From: Scatonaster sp045598705
GTDB lineage: Bacteria > Bacillota > Clostridia > Saccharofermentanales > Saccharofermentanaceae
Direction of reading: 5' to 3'
NCBI GenBank assembly: GCA_045598705.1
Contig: JAZLMM010000044.1
Coordinates: 1 to 5,101 of the forward strand
DNA: 5,101 nt
The notes under the pieces are model-generated. The model did not search any database and was not told the origin of the DNA. It was given only the letters and a program-made list of their open reading frames with translations. How positions within the stretch are numbered: position 1 is the first letter of the stretch; every line of letters begins with the position of its first letter. Position numbers and translations under genes: made by a program. This document shows positions 1 to 5,071 of this stretch, one piece after another.

Positions 1-25
1 AGAAATCTGTGTATTATTCAAGTCT

Positions 26-98
26 AGGAGCATATAGATTCTTTCTTACTGTTATATTTTTGGTCGAATAAAACAATAAGATTCTATTGCTCCTTTTT
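26..98 (+). terminator. Probable rho-independent terminator, long imperfect hairpin
   Basis: The arms 26-43 and 78-94 pair as AGGAGCA/TGCTCCT, then ATAGA/TCTAT and TCTT/AAGA, with one bulged base (33) and one T-T mismatch (39/82). Further pairing (50-53 with 72-75, 55-59 with 66-70) extends the hairpin to about 25 pairs. It is followed directly by a run of T at 94-98, so the polarity fits a plus-strand transcript entering from left of the window. It is longer and more irregular than a textbook terminator. It could instead be a small inverted-repeat element. No plus-strand gene can be confirmed upstream because only 25 bases are visible. Confidence 0.5.
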
Positions 99-142
99 CA
101 ATTAGTTTTTTACTTATACCCACAAATTCCGTGATGAACCAG

Positions 143-175
143 AAAAAGGGCTGCTCTGTTACATACACAGGCAGC
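143..175 (-). terminator. Rho-independent terminator of the prepilin-like gene
   Basis: Read on the minus strand, GCTGC then CTGT (175-167) pair with ACAG then GCAGC (159-150), with one bulged base at 155 and a 7-nt loop at 160-166. After CC comes a run of five T (147-143). It lies about 46 nt after the stop codon of the small prepilin-like gene and faces the terminator at 26-98, as expected between convergent transcripts. Its presence argues that the short gene really ends at 222. Confidence 0.75.
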
Positions 176-221
176 TCTATTCCTAAATAATGAGAAATGC
201 AGGATTCACGTAGTGGGAGAG

Positions 222-416
222 TTAATCGGGAATCTCTGCCATTGCATCATTCACAGCAACATGATACTGAACGATTGTTGAACTCGCTTGATGTGCCTTA
301 TCTAAGTAAGAAGCAACACTAGACCACACGACAATAGCCAAAATCATAATGATAGCGATTACTAAGACCATCTCGACAAGTGTAAATCCCTTTTTCGTTT
401 TGTTCAATCTAACCAT
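222..416 (-). CDS. Short type IV prepilin-like protein (64 aa)
   Basis: The start is ATG at 416, chosen because an AGGAGG ribosome binding site (431-426) sits 9 nt upstream; the frame can be extended to 437 but that start would overlap the binding site. The product begins with a short basic leader, MVRLNKTKKG, followed by FTLVEMV. This is the class III signal cut by prepilin peptidase (PilD/ComC type) between G10 and F11, with the conserved glutamate E15 at position +5 of the mature protein. A hydrophobic helix (about residues 11-34) follows, then an amphipathic stretch containing SYLDKAHQASS that resembles the N-terminal helix of pilins and pseudopilins. The protein stops at residue 64 with no globular head, whereas typical pilins have roughly 100-150 or more residues. 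It may be a minimal pilin-like subunit or a truncated gene. No pilus assembly genes are visible. The N-terminal family assignment is firm; the exact role is unknown. Confidence 0.8.
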   Translation of the reverse strand: MVRLNKTKKGFTLVEMVLVIAIIMILAIVVWSSVASYLDKAHQASSTIVQYHVAVNDAMAEIPD

Positions 417-424
417 GCAACCCA

Positions 425-431
425 ACCTCCT
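425..431 (-). promoter_or_regulatory. Ribosome binding site of the prepilin-like gene
   Basis: On the minus strand this reads AGGAGGT, a near-complete anti-16S match, about 8-9 nt before ATG at 416. It decides the start in favour of the 64-residue product over the longer frame beginning at 437. Confidence 0.75.
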
Positions 432-437
432 GGTCAT

Positions 438-691
438 TCACAAAACCTTCACATTTATGTCACAATATTACACGCATATAATGGAAAAAACAAGGGGTTT
501 TGGCGCAAAAAGCATGTCAATTTCACTTTCTGCGACATTTCTGTCACATGGAATTGTCAATTTGTTGCGTGGATACGTGATTCTGTTCACATTTTCAATT
601 TGTTCGCATGAAGGCATATTCGACTTATTCGGATAATTATCAAATACTATACGTGCAAGAAGAGAGATTTCGCCATTAATTATATAGCAAA
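438..691. other. Intergenic region without a confirmed gene
   Basis: This stretch separates the terminator of the transporter operon from the prepilin-like gene. I see the weak promoter candidate at 465-493 and degenerate repeats containing TCAATTT (514-523, 553-566, 591-604). There is also an open minus-strand frame ending at TAA 470-468. That frame lacks a supported start codon or ribosome binding site, and in its full 90-codon extent it runs straight through the terminator hairpin, so I do not call it a gene. No RNA gene was recognised. Confidence 0.5.
465..493 (-). promoter_or_regulatory. Candidate promoter of the prepilin-like gene
   Basis: On the minus strand, TTGTTT (493-488), a 17-bp spacer and TAATAT (470-465) lie about 50 nt upstream of the ATG. 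Spacing is ideal but each hexamer matches the sigma-A consensus only partly, so in AT-rich DNA this is a tentative call. Confidence 0.3.
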
Positions 692-719
692 GGGACTGTC
701 TCAATTTTGAGACAGTCCC
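692..719 (-). terminator. Terminator hairpin of the transporter operon
   Basis: A perfect inverted repeat, GGGACTGTCTC and GAGACAGTCCC, encloses AATTTT; the central A/T bases can extend the pairing to 13 bp. It begins 60 nt after the stop codon of the solute-binding protein gene. On the minus strand the hairpin is followed by TTTGCT, a weak U-tract, and the plus-strand side has no T-run, so the polarity is minus. GGGACTGTCTC-type palindromes are, from general knowledge, common intergenic terminators in Clostridia. Confidence 0.8.
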
Positions 720-779
720 CCAGCATGGTAACATCCACATTGTGTTTTCGGTTAGACTTCTTCCTTATACTTTGAAGAA

Positions 780-2543
780 TTAACCCTTATAAATCTTGTT
801 GTAGAGTTCAACGAGATCGTCAACTCTCTTGCTATTTACTGCTTCAACATAAGCATCCCACTCAGTAGCAACGTCTTTCTGACCTGTTACGAAGGAGAGT
901 GTCCATGCGTTTACTTCGTCGATAAGAGGAGTAACGATGAGAGTCATCTCTTCGTTCTGATCTTCGTTCGGAGCGATAGCAGGTGCCAATGCTGGTACTT
1001 CACGGTTCGCATTGTTGGATTCTACGAAGTGCTTAACTTCTGGAATGAAGTTATCACTCATCTCTGCAACGGTATGACCATAGAAATAGTTACCGCAAGC
1101 ATAACCCCACTTGAGACGGATATCTGTATCTGTCTCTGCACCGCTGATACCCAAACCGCCGCAGCAGTAACCAGGCATCAAGGACTTAGAACCATCAGCG
1201 TTTCTTGTGAAGGTCTCACCTTCAACACCCCACTTGATGAGCTCATAAGCTTCAGAGGAGTAGAACATCCAGTCAACGAAGCGGCACATCTTGATGAAGT
1301 CTTCTTCGCCAAGCTCATCGAGAGCTCTCTGGGAAAGCATAACGCCACACTCGAGACGAACGTTACCAGATGTAGAATAGTTGAACTTCTGGCTTCTTGG
1401 TGGAATTGTAGCATACAGTTCGAAGTTACCTTCACCGAGAACTTCTGTTGTGCTCTGAACCCAAGAAGCGAACTGGCTCTGGTTGACACTCATGATAACT
1501 GTCTGACCATTGAAGAATTGGTTTGTAGCAGTTGTATCATCCTGTGTGAAAGTAGCTGGATCGAGGATACCCTCGTTGACGAACTTCGCAGCCATTGTCA
1601 AGAAATCCTTGTACTCTTCTGTTGTACAGCTGAAGTACCATTCATCCTTAGCCTGGTCATAACGCATACCATCGGCAACACCCCAACCAGCATTTACATC
1701 GTAGGTGATACCCATGATCTTCAGAAGGTTACCGCCGTTGCCCTGACCGGACTCACTGCCGCACCACAGGTCAGACCAGATATAGTCAGACTCTTTGCAC
1801 ATGCCCTGAGCAACCATATAAGCCTTAACTGTCTTCAAAGCCTCGAGAAGATCTTCCCAAGTCCATGTAGCTTCCATGCCTGCTACGTCAACGCCAGCAG
1901 CATCGAAGATATCCTTACGGATAATGAATGTGTAGTTAAGTGTTGTGTTCTCCAACATACCTGGCAGACGATAGTACTTACCGTTGCTTCTTGTAATGGT
2001 ACGAACATCTGGAGCCATGTTGTATGTGTTGTAGAAATCTACATAGTTCGGCATGTACTGAACATAGTCAGAAACCGGAACAACTGCACCACCATCTACA
2101 AAAGCGCTATCATCATAAATCTTCGGGATGATGTAAGCGGATTCACCAGCGTTGATATCCAATGTAACGTTGCTCATGTAGTCGTTAGAGTCGTAGGAAA
2201 TCAATTCGAGCTCAACGTTTGTCAAATCCTTGATCTTCTTGAAGACACCCTCTGTCTCCCATGTGTCAACTTTTGCATACCAAGATGCATCACTGAAGAA
2301 CATGGTGTACTTCACCGGCTCATCAGAATGGAAAGTTGTGTTCAGACCAAACTCATAGCCCAGCTTCTTCTCTGTCTCTGTTGCAGATGATTCAGAAGCA
2401 TCAGTTGCCTGAGTCGTAGTCTCAATCTTGTCTGGAGCAAGAGTTGTCTCGCCAGTTGACTCTTTTTCCTTATCGCCACTACATGCTACTGAACCGAGCA
2501 TCATAGCAGCAACAAGTGAAACACTGATAATTTGTTTTTTCAT
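780..2543 (-). CDS. Sugar ABC transporter solute-binding lipoprotein, LplA/YtcQ type (587 aa)
   Basis: This is the membrane-anchored receptor of a carbohydrate importer (family 1 extracellular solute-binding fold). The start is ATG 2543, 6-7 nt after a GAGGAGG site; an in-frame GTG at 2612 would add 23 Arg-rich residues ahead of the signal peptide and is rejected. Residues 1-20 form a lipoprotein signal (MKK, hydrophobic core, SVA) with lipidated Cys21. A Ser/Thr/Glu-rich tether runs to about residue 60. Family marks follow: NGKYYRLPG (187-195), WTWEDLLE (227-234), FNGQ (344-347), FVDWMFYSSEAYELIKWGVEGETF (422-445, given as start and end of the conserved block), and the C-terminal TPLIDE...EWDAYVEA (538-568). 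Many Trp and Tyr residues suit sugar stacking. It is the last gene of the operon, 157 nt behind the second permease. The mature protein has nine cysteines counting the anchor, which is many for an exported protein. The substrate is inferred to be an oligosaccharide; related systems handle rhamnogalacturonan or aldouronate fragments, but specificity cannot be read here. Confidence 0.96.
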   Translation of the reverse strand: MKKQIISVSLVAAMMLGSVACSGDKEKESTGETTLAPDKIETTTQATDASESSATETEKKLGYEFGLNTTFHSDEPVKYTMFFSDASWYAKVDTWETEGVFKKIKDLTNVELELISYDSNDYMSNVTLDINAGESAYIIPKIYDDSAFVDGGAVVPVSDYVQYMPNYVDFYNTYNMAPDVRTITRSNGKYYRLPGMLENTTLNYTFIIRKDIFDAAGVDVAGMEATWTWEDLLEALKTVKAYMVAQGMCKESDYIWSDLWCGSESGQGNGGNLLKIMGITYDVNAGWGVADGMRYDQAKDEWYFSCTTEEYKDFLTMAAKFVNEGILDPATFTQDDTTATNQFFNGQTVIMSVNQSQFASWVQSTTEVLGEGNFELYATIPPRSQKFNYSTSGNVRLECGVMLSQRALDELGEEDFIKMCRFVDWMFYSSEAYELIKWGVEGETFTRNADGSKSLMPGYCCGGLGISGAETDTDIRLKWGYACGNYFYGHTVAEMSDNFIPEVKHFVESNNANREVPALAPAIAPNEDQNEEMTLIVTPLIDEVNAWTLSFVTGQKDVATEWDAYVEAVNSKRVDDLVELYNKIYKG

Positions 2544-2549
2544 AGTTTT

Positions 2550-2556
2550 CCTCCTC
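2550..2556 (-). promoter_or_regulatory. Ribosome binding site deciding the lipoprotein start
   Basis: On the minus strand this reads GAGGAGG, 6 nt before ATG 2543. It sets the start at the signal-peptide methionine. A short dyad CACT-ATA-AGTG (2556-2566) lies immediately upstream and could fold close to the site. Confidence 0.85.
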
Positions 2557-2587
2557 ACTATAAGTGGATGTTTATTTCTGCTCTGCC

Positions 2588-2611
2588 CACGCCGACTTCC
2601 ACCTCGACGCA
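2588..2611 (-). other. Predicted stem-loop in the permease-lipoprotein gap
   Basis: In the minus-strand transcript, bases 2611-2604 pair with 2595-2588: eight pairs, three of them G-U, around an 8-nt loop. It lies in the unusually wide 157-nt gap before the lipoprotein gene. Such structures can protect the downstream part of a processed mRNA, allowing more binding protein than permease to be made, as known for other binding-protein operons. That role is an inference. A smaller 5-bp stem AAGAG/CTCTT (2671-2685) lies nearer the permease stop. I found no convincing promoter in the gap. Confidence 0.35.
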
Positions 2612-2700
2612 CGCAGTAACATACGACAATATTTGTGGCTCACACTTCCCTCTCATATTTGTATATGTAGAAGAGCTTGCCTCTTATGGGGTGTGCAATA

Positions 2701-3555
2701 TCACTCCTTGACACCACCAAGCATCATGCCCTGTACGTAGTACTTCTGAATGAACGGGTACACGCAGATGATTGGGAGAACGGTCAGCACCATCGAACAA
2801 GACTTGATGTTCGTCGCGACAGATTGTGCATCAGCGTCATTCGCACCCTGACCACGGATGATGGTCTGCAGGTAATAAGCAACCGGCCACTTCTCTTTAC
2901 GCAAGTACAGGAAAGCCTGATACCAGTTGTTCCAGTACATAACCGCATAGAACAATGTCATGGTCGCCATGATTGGCTTCGAAAGCGGAAGTACAACTCG
3001 TGCGAATACGCCGAACTTGCTCAAGCCATCCAGCTCACCAGCTTCCTCCAAATCTTTCGGTGTGCCTGCGAAGAAGGACTTCATTAAGAGTACATAGTAT
3101 GTGCTAATCATCATTGGTAAGATAAAAGCCAAAATTGTATTCTTCATACCGAGCTTGACAACCAATACATAGTTCGGAATCAGTCCACCGCCAAAGTACA
3201 TTGTAAAAATGACGAAAGGAGTAAAAATCTTTACGCCACGGAGATCCGGTTTAGAAAGTGGGTAAGCCAGCATCGAAGAGAAGAAGAGCGACATAACCGT
3301 ACCAATCAAAGTGTAGACGATGGTATTCTTGTAGAACTTTAAGAAGTCACCTGTCTTCAATACATATGCGTAGGTCTTTAGATTGAAACCCTTTGGAATA
3401 AGGCTTACATGCCCCTGGATGATTGCTTTCTCAGAAGAGAAAGATTGAGAAACAAGATATAGGAAAGGATACAATGTCGCAATAGAGATCAGAATCATGA
3501 GGATCGTATTACATACTAGAAATACTTTGTATCCGGTATTTTCTTTAATTTTCAT
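2701..3555 (-). CDS. ytcP: Carbohydrate ABC transporter permease, YtcP type (284 aa)
   Basis: This is the second membrane subunit of the sugar importer (binding-protein-dependent permease superfamily, CUT1 group). Six hydrophobic segments are visible, at roughly residues 11-37, 75-100, 108-133, 139-163, 192-215 and 253-270. The cytoplasmic EAA loop that docks the ATPase is EAGELDG (171-177), ending in VVLP (187-190); Gly replaces the third position, as is usual in this subfamily. YtcP hallmarks include YFGGGLIPNYVLV (120-132), NTILAFILP (139-147) and the C-terminal YPFIQKYYVQGMMLGGVKE (266-284). The start is ATG 3555, with GAGGAGGT about 7 nt upstream. That site overlaps the stop codon of the first permease, and the genes are only 13 nt apart, so translation is probably coupled. 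Length and ends are normal for the family and there is no sign of damage. Confidence 0.95.
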   Translation of the reverse strand: MKIKENTGYKVFLVCNTILMILISIATLYPFLYLVSQSFSSEKAIIQGHVSLIPKGFNLKTYAYVLKTGDFLKFYKNTIVYTLIGTVMSLFFSSMLAYPLSKPDLRGVKIFTPFVIFTMYFGGGLIPNYVLVVKLGMKNTILAFILPMMISTYYVLLMKSFFAGTPKDLEEAGELDGLSKFGVFARVVLPLSKPIMATMTLFYAVMYWNNWYQAFLYLRKEKWPVAYYLQTIIRGQGANDADAQSVATNIKSCSMVLTVLPIICVYPFIQKYYVQGMMLGGVKE

Positions 3556-3568
3556 CGTACATACCTCC

Positions 3569-4525
3569 TCAGAACAATCCGCTGTCTGTCAATTTCTTCG
3601 AGACGAAGTTCGCAATCGTTAACAGTACCAAGTTGATCAAACCTTCGAACAAACCAACGGCTGTTGCGTAACTATAGTTACCAGAACCAATACCCATTCG
3701 GTATACGTATGTCGATACGATATCTGCTGAAGAATAAATCATAGGGTTGTAAAGGAGGAATACCTTCTCGAAAGATCCACCAGAACCAACAAGTCCGCCA
3801 ATATCCAGAATCAACAATGTGGTGATTGTCGGCAAGATAGAAGGCAGTGTAATGTGCCATACTCTCTGGAAGTGACCAGCACCGTCGACTGCAGCTGCTT
3901 CATAGAGTGAAGGGTTGATGTTTGCCATAGCTGCGAGGTAAAGGATTGTACCCCAACCTATACTCTGCCATACACCAGAGATGGTGAAGATCGGTACGAA
4001 GTATTTTGGAATCTGGAGGAACTGTATCTTCTCGCCGCCAAACATCTCAACCAATGCGTTGAGCGGACCATTTGTACCAACGAGTTCCTTGATCATACCA
4101 CAGACGATTACCATGGAGATAAAGTGTGGCAGATAGGAAACAGTCTGTACGAATTTCTTCCAGTGTATATTTCGAATCTCATTGATTAACAATGCAAAGA
4201 TCAGCGTCAACGGGAATCGGAAAGCCAAATAAGTCAAGTTCAATGTCAGCGTATTTCTGAATGCACGCCAGAAAGACTCATCCTTGATGAAGTTCTTGAA
4301 GTACTTGAAAGAGAAATCACCGGAACCTAATAGATTACCACCAGCGCGATATCTTCTGAACGCAATAACATTACCGAACATTGGCACGTAACGGAACAAA
4401 ATATAGTAAACAATTGGTATAAACAACATGGCATATAGCTGCCAGTTCTGACCAATATGTCTTTTAAGACTCTTCTTCGGAGGTGTCCAGTCTGGTGTGC
4501 GATTGACTAACTGATTCGTACTCAT
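3569..4525 (-). CDS. lplB: Carbohydrate ABC transporter permease, LplB/YteP type (318 aa)
   Basis: This is the first membrane subunit of the importer; with the YtcP-type partner it forms the translocation channel. A soluble basic N terminus (about 1-28) precedes six hydrophobic segments at roughly 31-50, 94-117, 131-150, 175-200, 230-248 and 285-307. The EAA loop that contacts the ATPase is complete: EAAAVDGAG (209-217), then ITLPSILP (225-232). LplB-family marks are YLPHFIS (131-137), SGVWQSIGWGTILYLAA (183-199) and the C-terminal NFVSKKLTDSGLF (306-318). The start is ATG 4525, with AAGGAGT (4538-4532) 6 nt upstream. It is the promoter-proximal gene, and its ribosome binding site can pair with a loop in the structured leader (see 4533-4709), so expression may be controlled at translation. 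No ATPase gene adjoins it, which is normal for this subfamily. Confidence 0.95.
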   Translation of the reverse strand: MSTNQLVNRTPDWTPPKKSLKRHIGQNWQLYAMLFIPIVYYILFRYVPMFGNVIAFRRYRAGGNLLGSGDFSFKYFKNFIKDESFWRAFRNTLTLNLTYLAFRFPLTLIFALLINEIRNIHWKKFVQTVSYLPHFISMVIVCGMIKELVGTNGPLNALVEMFGGEKIQFLQIPKYFVPIFTISGVWQSIGWGTILYLAAMANINPSLYEAAAVDGAGHFQRVWHITLPSILPTITTLLILDIGGLVGSGGSFEKVFLLYNPMIYSSADIVSTYVYRMGIGSGNYSYATAVGLFEGLINLVLLTIANFVSKKLTDSGLF

Positions 4526-4532
4526 TACTTTA

Positions 4533-4709
4533 CTCCTTATGTATAACTAAAATACCCACTCCACATTCGTATCAGTGCGGGAGCGAGGGCCATGGGAAGC
4601 AGTTACATCAGGAGGTCTTTCTTTTTACCATGTGCCCGCCCGCGCTTCGAAGAAAAGAACTAAATGGATATGCTTGATGTCAAGTTCATATGCCGTGTCT
4701 CTTCTTCGA
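4533..4709 (-). ncRNA. Structured 5' leader, riboswitch-like candidate
   Basis: In the minus-strand transcript, hairpin 1 pairs 4709-4698 with 4647-4658 (12 bp, one G-U). After a 3x7 internal loop it pairs 4694-4693 with 4667-4666, 4691-4687 with 4672-4668 and 4684-4681 with 4676-4673, closed by an ACAT loop. Hairpin 2 starts 3 nt later: 4643-4639 with 4581-4577, 4637-4634 with 4590-4587 and 4632-4628 with 4595-4591 (14 bp, mostly G-C). The loop of hairpin 2 contains CTCCT-G-ATG-TAACT (4614-4601), which can pair with AGTTA-TA-CAT-A-AGGAG (4548-4533) across the lplB ribosome binding site: 13 pairs, one mismatch, a 2-nt bulge. Pairing was found by eye without energies. The architecture suggests translational control, but no known RNA class is recognised and the ligand is unknown. 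Confidence 0.5.
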
Positions 4710-4737
4710 TTTTTGTTCTTCCACACTTGCATACTAG

Positions 4738-4750
4738 TTGTCTATGACAA
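4738..4750 (-). promoter_or_regulatory. Candidate repressor operator at the start site
   Basis: A perfect dyad, TTGTC-TAT-GACAA, lies immediately downstream of the -10 hexamer and covers the predicted transcription start near 4745. This is a usual place for a repressor operator. The dyad is short, and no regulator gene is in the window, so the family of the cognate protein is unknown. Confidence 0.4.
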
Positions 4751-4751
4751 A

Positions 4752-4780
4752 AGAATACTACCGCGTTAGTTATCTGTCAA
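4752..4780 (-). promoter_or_regulatory. Sigma-A-type promoter of the transporter operon
   Basis: On the minus strand, a perfect TTGACA (4780-4775), a 17-bp spacer and TATTCT (4757-4752) form a good housekeeping promoter. A T7 tract about 12 bp upstream of the -35 (near 4793-4799) could act as an A/T-rich UP element. The predicted start near 4745 gives a leader of about 220 nt before lplB, much longer than translation needs and consistent with regulation in the leader. Confidence 0.75.
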
Positions 4781-4832
4781 CGGTATTTCAGGAAAAAAAG
4801 GTAAAACTTTAGTGAGAATGCACATATAAATC

Positions 4833-4897
4833 AGAACACTCCTATGTCTGTGAAGCGCTTAGGGGAAGCCCACTTTGCATAGACATAGAAGTGTTCT
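4833..4897. repeat. 65-bp inverted repeat with 17-bp arms
   Basis: AGAACACT-C-CTATGTCT (4833-4849) is matched by AGACATAG-A-AGTGTTCT (4881-4897), with a single C-A mismatch. Pairing can continue for three more positions (4850-4852 with 4878-4880, one G-T). The 25-nt centre contains the palindrome AAGCGCTT (4853-4860) and a small GCTT/AAGC stem. Neither side has a T-run, so it is not a classical rho-independent terminator. It lies about 50 bp upstream of the operon's -35. It could be a terminator without a tail for a gene beyond the window, a miniature repeat element or a regulator binding region; the sequence does not decide. Confidence 0.7.
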
Positions 4898-4953
4898 TGT
4901 AACTATTATCACTTTTATTAATATAGTGTGACAACAATATCTGGATACTTAAC

Positions 4954-5071
4954 TAGGTAGATGGCTATTTTCAACTCTGTAGTTGAGATTTATAAACCGC
5001 TGATAAAAGAATACCATACCAGCACTTTAATGGCACTAGCCTGATGCCTCTACCTGATCTAATTCAGGCTA
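4954..5071. ncRNA. Candidate structured RNA of unknown class, strand uncertain
   Basis: AGGTAGA-T-GGC (4955-4965) pairs with GCCTCTACCT (5046-5055) over 10 bp with one bulged T, and a G-T pair extends it at 4954/5056, closing a domain of about 100 nt. Inside is an 8-bp hairpin (4969-4976 with 4981-4988). TAGCCTGA (5037-5044) pairs perfectly with TCAGGCTA (5064-5071), and a second CCTGA (5053-5057) competes for the same partner. If transcribed on plus, a promoter of TTGTAA (4897-4902) with TAATAT (4919-4924) or TATAGT (4922-4927) is possible, and the RNA would lead into a gene beyond 5101. I recognise no Rfam family with confidence. No protein gene is visible in 4830-5101. Confidence 0.35.

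Noticed and set aside
1..71. Possible 3' end of a plus-strand gene (22 open codons to TAA 69-71, or a shorter frame to TAG 25-27)
   Set aside because: Too short to support, and two frames compete. The terminator at 26-98 makes some plus-strand gene to the left plausible.
1029..2390. 453-codon open frame on the plus strand
   Set aside because: It is exactly antisense to the well-supported lipoprotein gene, has no ribosome binding site and a product without recognisable domains. It is best explained by codon bias on the other strand.
2544..2612. N-terminal extension of the lipoprotein gene to GTG 2612
   Set aside because: It would put 23 Arg-rich residues before a normal lipoprotein signal and ignores the strong binding site at 2550-2556.
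4575..4769. 64-codon plus-strand frame over the operon leader
   Set aside because: It starts at GTG without a ribosome binding site, overlaps the promoter and the structured leader, and its product resembles nothing.
4850..4863. CcpA cre site around AAGCGCTT
   Set aside because: Only the central eight bases fit. The flanking TG and CA positions of the cre consensus do not match.
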